Shown piece after piece: positions 30,785-40,611 of a stretch of DNA of 64,000 nt. The stretch comes from Streptomyces roseoverticillatus (GTDB lineage Bacteria; Actinomycetota; Actinomycetes; Streptomycetales; Streptomycetaceae): NCBI RefSeq assembly GCF_000719265.1, contig NZ_JOFL01000004.1, forward strand, positions 62,001 through 126,000. Direction: 5' to 3'. Within the stretch, counting starts at the first letter, position 1. Every line of letters begins with the position of its first letter. A program made the translations under genes and the position numbers. The notes beneath the pieces are model-generated. The model was not told the origin of the DNA. It saw only the letters and a program-made list of their open reading frames with translations, and searched no databases.

Positions 30785-33325
30785 ATGCCCGTGATGGGCA
30801 AACTCGCAGCGCGGTCGCTGCGCTACAGAATCGGCGGCTTCGCCGCCACCTTCCTCGCGCTGTTCATCGGCGCCACGCTCGTCATGGCCTGCGGCGGCCT
30901 GATGGAGACCGGCATTCGCAACAACGTGCCGCCGCAGCGCCTCGCGGGCGCGGATCTGCTCGTCACCGGTGACCGTACGCACACCGTGGCGACGAGCAAG
31001 AAGCACAAGAAGGCGACCACGCTGCCCGAGCGGGTGGAGATCCCGGCTGGCCTTGTCGAAAAGGTCCGCGCCGTGCCGGGCGTCCGGGGCGCCACCGGTG
31101 AGCGGACCTTCGACGCCGCCGTGCTGAGCGGCACCACAACGGTCACTGCCCAAGCCCACGGCTGGGAGTCCGCGGCGCTCACCCCGTACGCCCTCACGTC
31201 AGGGAACGCGCCCGCCCGCGGCGAGGTCGTCCTCGATGCCGCCACCGCCCGCCGCGCGGGCGCCACGACCGGTGACCGGGTCCGTATCGCCGCGCACGGC
31301 GGCTCTGCCGCCTACCGGGTGAGCGGTGTCGCCGCCGCGCAGGGCGTCCCGCAGGCCACCCTCTTCTTCGCGGCGGCGGACGCCGCGGCCCTGTCCGGTC
31401 GTCCGGAGACCGTCGCCGACATTGCCGTCACTCTTGCCCCCGGCGCGCACCCGGACGACGTCCGCGAGGGCATACGCCAGGCCCTCGCCGACAACTCCGT
31501 CACTCTGCTCTCCGGTGACGACCGAGGGGCTGTGGAACACCCCGAGGCACCGCAGGGCGGCGAAGACCTGGTCGCGCTCTCCGGCGTCGTCGGCGGGCTC
31601 GTCATCCTCGTCGCGGCGTTCGTCGTCGCCGGGACCGTCGCCCTGTCCGCGCAACAGCGCAGCCGCGAACTGGCGCTGCTGCGTGCCATCGGCACGACCA
31701 CCCGCCAGCTCCGCCGGATGCTGCTGGGGGAGACCCTCATGGTCATGGCGCTGGCGGGCGCCGCGGCCTGGCCCGCCGGGCCCCTCGTGGGGCGGCGGCT
31801 CTACGACACCCTCGTCGACAGCGGCATGATCGCGGACACCGTCCAGTTCCGGCAGGGCTGGATCCCGGCCATGCCCGCCTACGGGGCGCTGCTCCTGACC
31901 GCCGTCCTCGGCGGGCTGCTCGGCAGTGTCCGGGCCGTGCGGGCCAAGCCGGTGGAGGCGCTCGGGGAGGCGGCCGTGCAGAAGCCCGGCCTGCACCCCG
32001 TACGGATCGCCGCCGGGCTGCTGTTCCTCGCCGGAACGGTCGCCCTGGCGCTCGTCACCGCGCTGGTTCTGCGCGGCCCGGTGGCCGCCAGTACGGCAGG
32101 CCCCACGGTGATGTGCTGCGCGATCGCCCTCGCCCTCCTCGGCCCCTGGTTCACCAAACTCGTCACTCTCCTCCTGCACTGGCCCGTACGGCTCCTCACC
32201 GGCCCCGCCGGCCGTCTCGCCGCCCTCAACTGCCGTGCCCGTACGGCCAAGATGGCCGCCATCGCCACTCCGGTCATGCTCGCCAGCGCCATCGCCACCG
32301 GGAACCTCTACCTGCAGACCACGACGGCCGCCGTGGCCGACAAGGCCTTCGCGGACAACCTGCGGGCCGATGCCGTCCTCACCTCGGCGGCGGGCGGGGT
32401 GGACCCGGCACTGCTCGCGCAGGTACGGGCGCTGCCGTCCGTCGCGGGGGCGAGCGCGTACGTGACCAGCGCCGCGCACACCGAGAAGCCGCACGACGGC
32501 GACGAGAACAAGAAGGGCCTGCCCCTGCAGGGCGTGAGCGCCGAGGGCGTCGCACAGACCCTCGCCGTCAAGGCGAGCGCGGGCAGCCTGGACGGACTGC
32601 GCGGGAACGCGATCGCCCTGCCGGAGACCGTGGCGCACCGCATGCACCGCACCGTGGGGGACACGATCACCTTGCGGATGGGAGACGGCGAGCGGGCGGA
32701 CGTACGGGTCGTGGCGCTGTTCAAGGGGCGCGAGGGGTTCGACACGGCGCTGACGAGCGCCGAGCTGCTCGCCCCGCACACCACCGCCGGGCTGCCCGCG
32801 CAGCTCCTCGTACGGGCTGCGGCCGGCGACCGGGACCGGCTGACGGCCGAGCTGGCCACGCTGGCCGCGCGGCACCCGGGGCTCAAGGTCATGGACCGGG
32901 ACGCGCTCACGGCCGCGCACGCGCAGAACAGCCGCACGCAGGCGTCCGTCAACTACCTGATCATCGGGATGCTCGTCGCGTACACGGCACTGTCCGTCGT
33001 GAACACGACCGCCGTCGCCGTCGGCAACCGCCGCAAGGAGTTCGCGCTCCAGCGGCTCACGGGGGCCACGCGGGGACAGGTGATGCGGATGATGACGGTG
33101 GAGGGCGTCCTGGTGGCCGTGGTGGGCCTCCTCCTCGGCGCCGCGGCCGCGGCGAGCACGCTGGTGCCGTTCGGCTACGCACTGGGCGGCGCGGGCACGG
33201 TCTCCGGCCCGCCGGAGATCGCCCTGACCGTGATCGGCGCCGCCGCCGCGCTGACGCTCGCCGCGACCCTCGTGCCCACGTGGTGGGCGCTGCGCTCCCG
33301 CCCGGTGGAGGCGGCCCGCGCCTGA
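30785..33325 (+). CDS. FtsX-like ABC transporter permease, no adjacent ATPase
   Basis: 846 residues with the MacB/FtsX layout: helix 1 at about 18-40, an extracytoplasmic domain, a three-helix block near 265-385, another helix pair near 410-450, a second long extracytoplasmic domain near 500-700 and a C-terminal three-helix block near 725-835. FALQRLTGATRGQVMRMMTV is the coupling-helix region. Such permeases move lipids, peptides or antibiotics with a LolD-type ATPase, which normally lies next to them. Here none is seen; the flanking ABC-F is soluble. ATG at 30785 or 30794 may be the start. Confidence 0.88.
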   Translation: MPVMGKLAARSLRYRIGGFAATFLALFIGATLVMACGGLMETGIRNNVPPQRLAGADLLVTGDRTHTVATSKKHKKATTLPERVEIPAGLVEKVRAVPGVRGATGERTFDAAVLSGTTTVTAQAHGWESAALTPYALTSGNAPARGEVVLDAATARRAGATTGDRVRIAAHGGSAAYRVSGVAAAQGVPQATLFFAAADAAALSGRPETVADIAVTLAPGAHPDDVREGIRQALADNSVTLLSGDDRGAVEHPEAPQGGEDLVALSGVVGGLVILVAAFVVAGTVALSAQQRSRELALLRAIGTTTRQLRRMLLGETLMVMALAGAAAWPAGPLVGRRLYDTLVDSGMIADTVQFRQGWIPAMPAYGALLLTAVLGGLLGSVRAVRAKPVEALGEAAVQKPGLHPVRIAAGLLFLAGTVALALVTALVLRGPVAASTAGPTVMCCAIALALLGPWFTKLVTLLLHWPVRLLTGPAGRLAALNCRARTAKMAAIATPVMLASAIATGNLYLQTTTAAVADKAFADNLRADAVLTSAAGGVDPALLAQVRALPSVAGASAYVTSAAHTEKPHDGDENKKGLPLQGVSAEGVAQTLAVKASAGSLDGLRGNAIALPETVAHRMHRTVGDTITLRMGDGERADVRVVALFKGREGFDTALTSAELLAPHTTAGLPAQLLVRAAAGDRDRLTAELATLAARHPGLKVMDRDALTAAHAQNSRTQASVNYLIIGMLVAYTALSVVNTTAVAVGNRRKEFALQRLTGATRGQVMRMMTVEGVLVAVVGLLLGAAAAASTLVPFGYALGGAGTVSGPPEIALTVIGAAAALTLAATLVPTWWALRSRPVEAARA

Positions 33326-33406
33326 CCCGGCGCCGGAGGCCGCCCCCGCCGGGCCCCGGCGCGGGCATGGGATCCTGGAACCCAGGACCCCCACGCAAGG
33401 AGCGGC

Positions 33407-35221
33407 ATGGCAGCCAACCTCGTCAATCTGGAAGCCGTCGAAAAGGTGTACGGCACCCGTGCACTGCTCGACGGCATCTCCCTCGGCGTGAACGAGGGCG
33501 ACCGGATCGGTGTGGTCGGCCGCAACGGTGACGGCAAGACCACCCTCATCCGCATCCTCGCCAAGCTGGAAGAGGCGGACAAGGGCCGCGTCACGCACGC
33601 CGGCGGCCTGCACCTCGGCGTGCTCACGCAGCACGACTCGCTCGACCCGGCCGCCACCATCCGCCACGAGGTGATCGGCGACCTGGCCGACCACGAGTGG
33701 GCGGGCAGCGCGAAGATCCGCGACGTGCTCACGGGCCTCTTCGGCGGGCTCGACCTGCCCGGGTTCGCCGACGGCCTGGACACCGTGATCGGCCCGCTGT
33801 CGGGTGGCGAGCGCCGCCGCATCGCGCTCGCCAAGCTGCTCATCGCCGACCAGGACATGATCGTCCTGGACGAGCCCACCAACCACCTCGACGTCGAGGG
33901 CATCTCCTGGCTCGCGAGCCACCTGCAGCAGCGCCGCTCCGCGCTGGTCTGCGTCACGCACGACCGCTGGTTCCTGGACCAGGTGTGCACGCGCATGTGG
34001 GACGTGCAGCGCGGCGTCGTCCACGAGTACGAGGGCGGCTACAGCGACTACGTCTTCGCGCGCGCCGAGCGCGAGCGCATCGCCGCGACCGAGGAGGTGA
34101 AGCGGCAGAACCTGATGCGCAAGGAGCTGGCCTGGCTGCGCCGCGGCGCCCCCGCCCGCACCAGCAAGCCGCGCTTCCGCATCGAAGCCGCGAACGAGCT
34201 GATCGCGGACGTGCCGCCGCCGCGCGACAGCGCCGAGCTGATGAAGTTCGCGAGCTCGCGCCTCGGCAAGACGGTCTTCGACCTGGAGAACGTCTCCATC
34301 CAGGCCGGCCCCAAGGAACTCATCAAGCACCTGACGTGGCAGCTCGGCCCGGGCGACCGCATCGGCCTCGTCGGCGTCAACGGCGCGGGCAAGACCTCGC
34401 TGCTGCGCGCGCTCGCGGAGGCGGCGGCCACCGACGGCGAGAAGCAGCCGGCGGGCGGCAAGGTCGTCGTCGGCAAGACCGTCAAGCTGGCCTACCTCTC
34501 GCAGGAGGTCGGCGAACTCGACCCGGCCAAGCGGGTGCTGGAAGCCGTGCAGCAGATCCGCGACCGCGTCGACCTCGGCAAGGGCCGCGAGATGACCGCG
34601 GGACAGCTGTGCGAGAAGTTCGGCTTCACGAAGGAGAAGCAGTGGACGCCGGTCGGCGACCTCTCCGGCGGTGAGCGCCGCCGGCTGCAGATCCTGCGCC
34701 TGCTGATGGACGAGCCCAACGTCCTCTTCCTCGACGAGCCGACGAACGACCTCGACATCGAGACCCTCACCCAGCTGGAGGACCTCCTCGACGGCTGGCC
34801 CGGCTCGATGATCGTCATCAGCCACGACCGGTACTTCGTCGAGCGCACCACCGACAAGGTGTACGCGCTGCTCGGCGACCGGGCGCTGCGGATGCTGCCG
34901 CGCGGCCTGGACGAGTACCTGGAGCGGCGGCAGCGCGTGATCGAGGCTGCCGCGCCCGCCGCCGCTCCGGCCGCGGCCCCGGCGGCGGGTGCGCCGGCGC
35001 AGAAGTCCGCCGCGGACGCGCGCGCCGCGAAGAAGGAACTGCAGAAGATCGAGCGCCGCCTGGACCGCATCAGCGAGCAGGAGGCGAAGCTCCACGCGCA
35101 GATCGCGGAAAAGGCGACCGACTTCGAGGCCGTCGCCAAACTCGACGCCGGACTGCGGGAGCTGGCGGGCGAGCGCGACGAACTGGAACTGCGCTGGCTC
35201 GAACTGGCGGAAGACGCGTAG
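33407..35221 (+). CDS. ABC-F family ATPase (Uup-like, C-terminal coiled coil)
   Basis: 604 residues with two ABC domains: Walker A GRNGDGKTT, signature LSGGERRRIA and Walker B MIVLDEPTNHLD in the first; GVNGAGKTS, LSGGERRRLQ and VLFLDEPTNDLD in the second. An interdomain linker lies between, and a charged coiled coil covers about 535-600 (KKELQKIERRLDRISEQEAK). There are no membrane segments. ABC-F proteins act on ribosomes or, in the Uup group, on DNA/ribosome maintenance; resistance-type members also exist. The C-terminal coiled coil fits Uup. The start is ATG at 33407 with AAGGAGCGGC upstream. It is conserved near ispE in Streptomyces. Confidence 0.93.
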   Translation: MAANLVNLEAVEKVYGTRALLDGISLGVNEGDRIGVVGRNGDGKTTLIRILAKLEEADKGRVTHAGGLHLGVLTQHDSLDPAATIRHEVIGDLADHEWAGSAKIRDVLTGLFGGLDLPGFADGLDTVIGPLSGGERRRIALAKLLIADQDMIVLDEPTNHLDVEGISWLASHLQQRRSALVCVTHDRWFLDQVCTRMWDVQRGVVHEYEGGYSDYVFARAERERIAATEEVKRQNLMRKELAWLRRGAPARTSKPRFRIEAANELIADVPPPRDSAELMKFASSRLGKTVFDLENVSIQAGPKELIKHLTWQLGPGDRIGLVGVNGAGKTSLLRALAEAAATDGEKQPAGGKVVVGKTVKLAYLSQEVGELDPAKRVLEAVQQIRDRVDLGKGREMTAGQLCEKFGFTKEKQWTPVGDLSGGERRRLQILRLLMDEPNVLFLDEPTNDLDIETLTQLEDLLDGWPGSMIVISHDRYFVERTTDKVYALLGDRALRMLPRGLDEYLERRQRVIEAAAPAAAPAAAPAAGAPAQKSAADARAAKKELQKIERRLDRISEQEAKLHAQIAEKATDFEAVAKLDAGLRELAGERDELELRWLELAEDA

Positions 35222-35589
35222 CGCTTGCCGGCGGCCCGCGGGTCGGCCTCGCAGGTCAAGGGAGCCCCGGCTCCCTTGAATCCGCCGCGACGGCGAGCAA
35301 CCACGATGGTGGAGCCCGGCGGTGCCGTACGGGCTCAGCTGCGTTCGGCACCGCCGGGACCCGACCTGCGATCCGGTGAAGGGGCTCGCCCCTTCATTTC
35401 CGCCGCCACGGCGAGCAACCACGACGGTGGTGACCGGCGGTGCCCAGCGCACCCGAACCCGTACGGCCGGCCCCGCACAACCGTCCGGCACGGGCAACAG
35501 TCTCGTCACGGCCCGGTATCGACCCGTGTCCCGTCAGTACCGGGTGATAAAAAGAACATCCGCCAGCCCCGCCGCAACGAGGAAAGCTG
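35222..35589. repeat. Intergenic region with two copies of an interspersed repeat
   Basis: About 370 bases. Two tandem related units (about 35263-35370 and 35378-35450) carry a hairpin (GGGAGCC...GGCTCCC or GAAGGGG...CCCCTTC), the CGGCGAGCAACCACGA core and CGGCGGTGCC, in the first copy closed by CGGCACCGCC. The remainder (about 35480-35589) precedes the next gene and contains the ribosome site ACGAGGAAAG. Confidence 0.8.
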
Positions 35590-37467
35590 ATGTCAACACC
35601 GCCCCCGCCCCAGCCGCCCAACCAGCCGCCGCAGGGCTTCGGGGCACCCAGCCCCTCGTACGGCTACCCGCCGCAGCAGCCCGCGCCCACGCAGCCCGCT
35701 CAGCCCGCGGTGAGCGCTCCGGCGCCCCAGTCCCCGCAGCCGCCGCAGGCGGCCCCGCAGGGCCCGCCCGCCCCGCCGCTCGGCCCGCCCGGGCCGCCGC
35801 CGTCGGGCCAGCCCGGCTACGGCTACCCGCAGACGCCCCCGCCCCCGCCGCCGCCCTCCGCGCCGCAGACCGCGCCCCAGGGCGGCTACGGCTACCCGGG
35901 CCCGGGTCAGCAGCAGCCCGCGCAGGGATACCCGCAGTACAACACCTACCCGCAGCAGCCCGGCCCGTACGGCGCCCCGGGCCAGTACCCCGGCGCGCCC
36001 GGCGGCAACGGGGGCAACGGCGGTGACGCCGCCAAGAAGAAGCGCATGGCGATCATCGCCGGCTCCGTGGCGGCCGTCCTCGTCCTCGTCGGCGGCGGCG
36101 TCTGGTTCGCCACCAGCGGCGGCGACAAGGACGAGCCCAACGTCTCCAGCAACGGCCAGACCGGCGGCAACGGCGGCAACGGCGGCACCAAGGGCGGCGG
36201 AGGAGGCGGTGGCGGCAAGCCCAAGACCGTCGACGGCAAGCTCCTGTTCAACGTCGAACAGGAGAAGGTCGACGACCTCGTCAACATGAACGGCATGTGG
36301 GCCACCGACCAGGCCGTCGCCAAGGGCGACGTCTACAAGATCGTCGGCTACGGCCTGTCCGGCGGCAAGAAGTGGGAGCTCCCGCTCGACGGCGCCATCT
36401 GCTGGGCGAACCCCAAGGCCACGGACGACGGCAAGGCCGTCGTCCTGGTCAGCGACGGCAAGCCCAGCGCGGAGAAGAAGTACGGCGGCCCCTGCACCCA
36501 GGTCATCGCCTTCGACGTCAACAAGGGCACCAAGCTCTGGCAGAAGTCGGCCAAGGCCGGCGACCGCGACGTGACCTTCTCCGAGGTCACCATCGGCGGC
36601 GGCACGGTCGCCGCGGGCGGTCTCAGCGGCGGAGCCGCCTGGTCGCTGGCGGAGGGCAAGGAGCTGTGGGCGCCCAAGGCCGACGGCGACGACTGCCGCG
36701 ACGGCGGCTACGGCGGCGGCAGCAAGCTCGTCGCCGTGCGCCGCTGCGGTGACATCGAGCGCGGCATCGTCAAGATCCAGACGCTCGACCCCAAGTCGGG
36801 CGCCGTGAAGTCCTCGTACCAGATGCCGCCCGGCCTGAGCTGGCCGCACATCGCCTCCACCGAGCCCCTGGTCGTCGCCGTCAACGCCGGCGGCAGCACG
36901 GGCAACGGCGCGTCCGACTTCTTCGTCGTCGACGACAGCGCCAAGGACGGCAAGCTGCGCAGCAAGATCTCCACGGACAACGGCAAGTACGAGCCGCGCT
37001 GCCCGTCGACCGAGGTCGAGGGCTGCACCAAGCTGTCCATCACCAAGGACACGCTCTACATGCCGACCGAGGAGCACTCCTCCGGCGACCCGAACCAGGC
37101 CGGCCGCGTCAACGAGATCGTCGCCTTCGACCTGGCCACCGGCCAGACCAAGGGCAAGACGGACGGCACCCCCGGCTCCACCCTGGTGCCCCTCGGCGTG
37201 GACCAGGACGGCTACCCGATCGGGTATCAGATCCCGACCTACAACGCCGGCGGCAAGGTGCTGCGCATCGACCCCAAGACGTACAAGGCCGACGTGCTGC
37301 TGAAGAACGCCGACGAAACGTCCCGCCCGGAGCGGGAGCTGTCGCCCGACTTCCAGCTGGGTCTGTGGGCCCAGGGCCGGCTCTTCCTCGGCACGAAGTA
37401 CGCGCACCGCGCCTCCTCGGTCGATCTGGGGAAGCAGTACACGCTGATGGCCTTCGGCGGGAGCTGA
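35590..37467 (+). CDS. Membrane-anchored PQQ-type beta-propeller protein
   Basis: 625 residues. Residues 1-150 form a cytoplasmic Pro/Gln/Gly/Tyr-rich tail. KKKRMAIIAGSVAAVLVLVG begins the membrane segment near 155-175. A Gly/Asn-rich linker (NGGNGGNGG and a run of glycines) leads to an extracellular domain at about 215-625. The domain has PQQ-like blades, such as CTQVIAFDVNKGTKLWQKSA and INEIVAFDLATGQTKG-like segments. The same architecture occurs in several Streptomyces proteins that sense or scaffold outside the cell; no catalytic motif is visible and PQQ binding is not implied. The start is ATG at 35590. A strong terminator follows. Confidence 0.85.
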   Translation: MSTPPPPQPPNQPPQGFGAPSPSYGYPPQQPAPTQPAQPAVSAPAPQSPQPPQAAPQGPPAPPLGPPGPPPSGQPGYGYPQTPPPPPPPSAPQTAPQGGYGYPGPGQQQPAQGYPQYNTYPQQPGPYGAPGQYPGAPGGNGGNGGDAAKKKRMAIIAGSVAAVLVLVGGGVWFATSGGDKDEPNVSSNGQTGGNGGNGGTKGGGGGGGGKPKTVDGKLLFNVEQEKVDDLVNMNGMWATDQAVAKGDVYKIVGYGLSGGKKWELPLDGAICWANPKATDDGKAVVLVSDGKPSAEKKYGGPCTQVIAFDVNKGTKLWQKSAKAGDRDVTFSEVTIGGGTVAAGGLSGGAAWSLAEGKELWAPKADGDDCRDGGYGGGSKLVAVRRCGDIERGIVKIQTLDPKSGAVKSSYQMPPGLSWPHIASTEPLVVAVNAGGSTGNGASDFFVVDDSAKDGKLRSKISTDNGKYEPRCPSTEVEGCTKLSITKDTLYMPTEEHSSGDPNQAGRVNEIVAFDLATGQTKGKTDGTPGSTLVPLGVDQDGYPIGYQIPTYNAGGKVLRIDPKTYKADVLLKNADETSRPERELSPDFQLGLWAQGRLFLGTKYAHRASSVDLGKQYTLMAFGGS

Positions 37468-37502
37468 CCCCGCCCGGAGGCTGACAGCCCGCGTTGACGC
37501 GA

Positions 37503-37558
37503 CTTGATCACGGCGTCGCCCGTACAGCGGTTTCCGACCGCTTGGCGCCGTGATCAAG
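37503..37558 (+). terminator. Nested hairpin terminator after the beta-propeller gene
   Basis: Outer perfect 13-base arms, CTTGATCACGGCG (37503-37515) and its complement (37546-37558), enclose a second hairpin, AGCGGT-TTCCG-ACCGCT (37526-37542). It starts 36 bases after the stop codon. The rest of the gap to 37778 holds no gene and should include the promoter of the LuxR gene (GTGTAGCTTC near 37710). Confidence 0.75.
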
Positions 37559-37778
37559 CACAATTGAAGTCGTAACCGTCGCATCCCTGCTCGTCGCGCT
37601 GCCGCGCCTGAACGATCCGTTTCAGTCGCGAAGTACACGTGATTGGCAGGGATTTCGGCATTCCGGGGGACTTCTCACCGGTAAGGGGCGCGCAACGTCG
37701 AACAAGCGTGTAGCTTCCGGGGTCGAGGGGTCGACAAGGAGACGTAGAGACGTACGCGGGGCGACAGGGGGCAAGCGC

Positions 37779-38471
37779 ATGGGCGTGCGGCTCATGGTGG
37801 TCGATGATCACCGACTGCTGGCCGAGGCGCTCGCCTCGGCCCTGAAGCTGCGCGGGCACCGGGTCCTGGCCGCGGCCGCGCCGAGCGCGGGCGCCGCCGA
37901 TCTGGTGGTGAGCCGCGCACCCGAAGTGTGCCTGCTGGGCACCGCCACACCCGCCGAGCCGGGGGCCTTCGACCCCGTCGTCCGCATCAAGCGGGACCGG
38001 CCGCAGGTGGCCGTCGTCGTGCTCGGCCCCGTGCCGAGCCCGCTCGGTATCGCCGCGGCCTTCGCCGCCGGCGCGTCCGGCTACGTGCGGCACAACGAAC
38101 GGATCGAGGGCGTCGAGCGCGCCATGATGAAGGCGCGGGCGGGCGAGGCGGCGGTCGATCCGCAGCTCCTCCAGGGCGCGTTCGCGGAGCTGCTCAACCC
38201 CGCGGCCCAGCCGGACGACGAAGGGGCGAGGCTGCTGCAGCTCCTGACCCCGCGGGAGGTCGAGGTCCTCGTCCGCGTCGCCGAGGGGGAGGACACGCGC
38301 CTGATCGCGGCGGGCATGGGGATAGCGCCGAGCACGGCGCGGACGCATGTGCAGCGGGTGCTGATGAAGCTGGGGGTGGGGTCGCGCTTGGAGGCGGCGG
38401 CCCTCGCTGCCCGCACCGGTCTGCTGGACCGCGCGGCGGGGGCAGGCCCGGTACCGCCGCCGCGAAACTAG
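37779..38471 (+). CDS. LuxR-type regulator with degenerate receiver domain
   Basis: 230 residues. Residues 1-115 resemble a response-regulator receiver: VVDDHRLLAEALA keeps the acidic pair, but the usual phosphorylated Asp position reads CLLGTATPAEPG, with Gly in place of Asp, and the later KD-type Lys is absent (GYVRHNE). Residues about 165-225 are a LuxR/NarL helix-turn-helix (LTPREVEVLVRVAEGEDTRL, then STARTHVQRVLMKLGV). It is therefore a phosphorylation-independent, atypical response regulator. The start is ATG at 37779. No sensor kinase is adjacent; a repeat element and galTEK follow. Possible targets are unknown. Confidence 0.88.
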   Translation: MGVRLMVVDDHRLLAEALASALKLRGHRVLAAAAPSAGAADLVVSRAPEVCLLGTATPAEPGAFDPVVRIKRDRPQVAVVVLGPVPSPLGIAAAFAAGASGYVRHNERIEGVERAMMKARAGEAAVDPQLLQGAFAELLNPAAQPDDEGARLLQLLTPREVEVLVRVAEGEDTRLIAAGMGIAPSTARTHVQRVLMKLGVGSRLEAAALAARTGLLDRAAGAGPVPPPRN

Positions 38472-38565
38472 AAAAGCCTGTCCGGCGTTTGAGGACGAGC
38501 GCGTCCAGCGCGATACGGGGTCCGGGGGCTTGCCCCAGTTACGGGAAGGGGCGGGGTGGGGAGAA
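38472..38565 (+). repeat. Interspersed repeat between the LuxR gene and galT
   Basis: Begins AAAAGCCTGTCCGGCGTTTG, continues GAGGACGAGCGC and GGGGTCCGGGGGC, and ends TACGGGAAGGGGCGGGGTGG. I recognise this as a very common intergenic repeat of Streptomyces chromosomes. Its right end merges with the GGAGAA ribosome site of galT. Confidence 0.8.
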
Positions 38566-38572
38566 GAAAGCC

Positions 38573-39640
38573 GTGAGCCCAGTGCGCCCCGTGAGGAAGA
38601 CGGCAACCAAGCTCGCCGACGGCCGCGAGCTGATCTACTACGACCTCCACGACGACGTCATACGCGACCCCGTCGACGATCCCCGCCCCCTCCACCCCGT
38701 CGTCGCCACCACCGAAATCCGCCACGACCCCCTCCTCGGCGACGACGTCGCCATCGCCTCCCACCGCCAGACCCGCACCTTCCTCCCACCCGCGGAAGCG
38801 TGCCCCCTCTGCCCCAGCCGCCCCGGTCACCCCACCGAAATCCCCGCCCCCGACTACGAAGTGGCCGTCTTCGAGAACCGCTTCCCGTCGCTGACGGGCC
38901 ACGCGGGACGGTGCGAAGTGGTCTGCTTCACGTCCGACCACCACACTTCCTTCGCCGCCCTCGGCACCGACCGCGCCGCCCTCGTCCTCGCCGCCTGGAC
39001 CGACCGCACCGCCGAACTGGCCGCGCTCCCCTCCGTGCGGCAGGTGTTCTGCTTCGAGAACCGGGGCGAGGAGATCGGCGTGACCCTCGGCCACCCGCAC
39101 GGCCAGATCTACGCGTACCCGTTCGTCACCCCGCGCACCGAGCGCATGCTCGCCTCGGCCGCCGCCCACGCGGCCCGCACGGGCGGGCGCAACCTCTTCG
39201 AGGACACCGTGGCCGCCGAGCGCGAGGACGGCCGCCGCGTCGTCCTCGCCGCCGAGCACTGGACGGCCTTCGTGCCGTACGCCGCGCACTGGCCCTACGA
39301 GGTGCACCTCTACCCCCGCCGCCGCGTGCCCGACCTGCTCGCCCTGGACGACGCGGCCCGCACAGAGTTCCCACAGGTGTACCTGGAACTCTTGCGCCGG
39401 TTCGACCGGATCTTCGGCAACGATCAGCCACCCACCCCGTACGTCTCCGCCTGGCACCAGGCGCCGTTCCAGGACCCCCGCAGGAACGAATTCGCGCTCC
39501 ACCTTGAGCTCTTCACCGTCCGCCGGGCTCCCGGAAAGCTGAAGTTCCTCGCGGGTTCCGAATCCGGCATGAACGTGTTCATCAACGATGTGCCGCCCGA
39601 GGCCGCGGCGGAGCGACTGCGAGAGGTAGCGGGTCAATGA
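38573..39640 (+). CDS. galT: Galactose-1-phosphate uridylyltransferase GalT
   Basis: 355 residues. The nucleophile motif is [11 protein letters not shown]; zinc ligands are in [13 protein letters not shown] (N-terminal) and the C-terminal domain ends with the family's [20 protein letters not shown]. It exchanges UMP between UDP-glucose and galactose-1-phosphate in the Leloir pathway. I chose GTG at 38573 because GGAGAAGAAAG is upstream; GTG at 38582 and 38591 are alternatives. Its ATGA overlap with galE starts a three-gene coupled operon galT-galE-galK. The ribosome site lies in the tail of an interspersed repeat. Confidence 0.95.
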   Translation: MSPVRPVRKTATKLADGRELIYYDLHDDVIRDPVDDPRPLHPVVATTEIRHDPLLGDDVAIASHRQTRTFLPPAEACPLCPSRPGHPTEIPAPDYEVAVFENRFPSLTGHAGRCEVVCFTSDHHTSFAALGTDRAALVLAAWTDRTAELAALPSVRQVFCFENRGEEIGVTLGHPHGQIYAYPFVTPRTERMLASAAAHAARTGGRNLFEDTVAAEREDGRRVVLAAEHWTAFVPYAAHWPYEVHLYPRRRVPDLLALDDAARTEFPQVYLELLRRFDRIFGNDQPPTPYVSAWHQAPFQDPRRNEFALHLELFTVRRAPGKLKFLAGSESGMNVFINDVPPEAAAERLREVAGQ

Positions 39641-40611
39641 GCGAAAGCAGCAGGAAGTGCCTGGTCACGGGCGGCGCGGGCTACGTCGGAAGCGTCGTGG
39701 CGGCGCATCTGCTGGCCGCCGGGCACACCGTGACCGTCCTCGACGACCTGTCGACCGGGCACCGGGCCGCCGTCCCCGAGGGCGCCGCGTTCATCCGGGG
39801 CCGCGTGCAGGACGCGGGGCAGTGGCTCGACAGCTCCTACGACGCCGTGCTGCACTTCGCGGCCTTCTCGCAGGTCGGCCAGTCCGTCGCCGACCCCGAG
39901 CCGTACTGGCGCAACAACGTCGGCGGCACCGCCGACCTGCTCGCCGCCATGCGCGACGCCGGCGTGCGCACCCTCGTCTTCTCCTCCACGGCCGCCGCCT
40001 ACGGCGAACCGGCCGCCGTCCCCATCACCGAAGACGCCCCCACGGCCCCCACCAACCCCTACGGCGCCACCAAGCTCGCCGTCGACCACATGATCGGCGG
40101 CGAGTGCGCCGCCCACGGCCTGGCCGCCGTCTCCCTGCGCTACTTCAACGTCGCGGGCGCCCACGGCCGCTACGGCGAGCGGCACGACCCCGAGACCCAC
40201 CTGATCCCGCTCGTCCTGCAGGTGGCCCGCGGCGAGCGCGAGGCGATCGCCGTCTACGGCGACGACTACCCGACCCCGGACGGCACCTGCGTCCGCGACT
40301 ACATCCACGTCGCCGACCTCGCCGAGGCCCACCTCCTCGCCCTCTCCGCCGCTCGCGACGGCGAACACCTCATCTGCAACCTGGGCAACGGCAACGGCTT
40401 CTCCGTCCACGAGGTCATCGAGACCGTCCGCAAGGTCACCGGCCACCCCGTCCCGCAGACCGCCGCGCCGCGCCGTCCCGGCGACCCGGCCGTCCTCGTG
40501 GCCTCCGCCGAGCGCGCCCGCGAGACCCTCGGCTGGACCCCGCGCCGCCCGGACCTCGCCGGGATCGTCGCCGACGCCTGGGAATTCGCGCGCCGCGGGC
40601 CCGAGCAGTGA
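39637..40611 (+). CDS. galE: UDP-glucose 4-epimerase GalE
   Basis: 324 residues of the extended SDR type. The NAD motif GGAGYVGS lies at residues 9-16; the catalytic Ser/Thr region is [11 protein letters not shown] and the YGATK motif holds the catalytic Tyr and Lys. [14 protein letters not shown] and [20 protein letters not shown] are GalE-specific. It interconverts UDP-galactose and UDP-glucose. ATG at 39637 overlaps the galT stop, and its own stop overlaps the galK GTG. The coupling suggests that the three enzymes are made together. Confidence 0.96.
   Translation: MSESSRKCLVTGGAGYVGSVVAAHLLAAGHTVTVLDDLSTGHRAAVPEGAAFIRGRVQDAGQWLDSSYDAVLHFAAFSQVGQSVADPEPYWRNNVGGTADLLAAMRDAGVRTLVFSSTAAAYGEPAAVPITEDAPTAPTNPYGATKLAVDHMIGGECAAHGLAAVSLRYFNVAGAHGRYGERHDPETHLIPLVLQVARGEREAIAVYGDDYPTPDGTCVRDYIHVADLAEAHLLALSAARDGEHLICNLGNGNGFSVHEVIETVRKVTGHPVPQTAAPRRPGDPAVLVASAERARETLGWTPRRPDLAGIVADAWEFARRGPEQ

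Noticed and set aside
31199..35509. Open frame of over 1,400 codons antisense to the permease and ABC-F genes
   Set aside because: Same reason; both + strand genes have complete family motifs.
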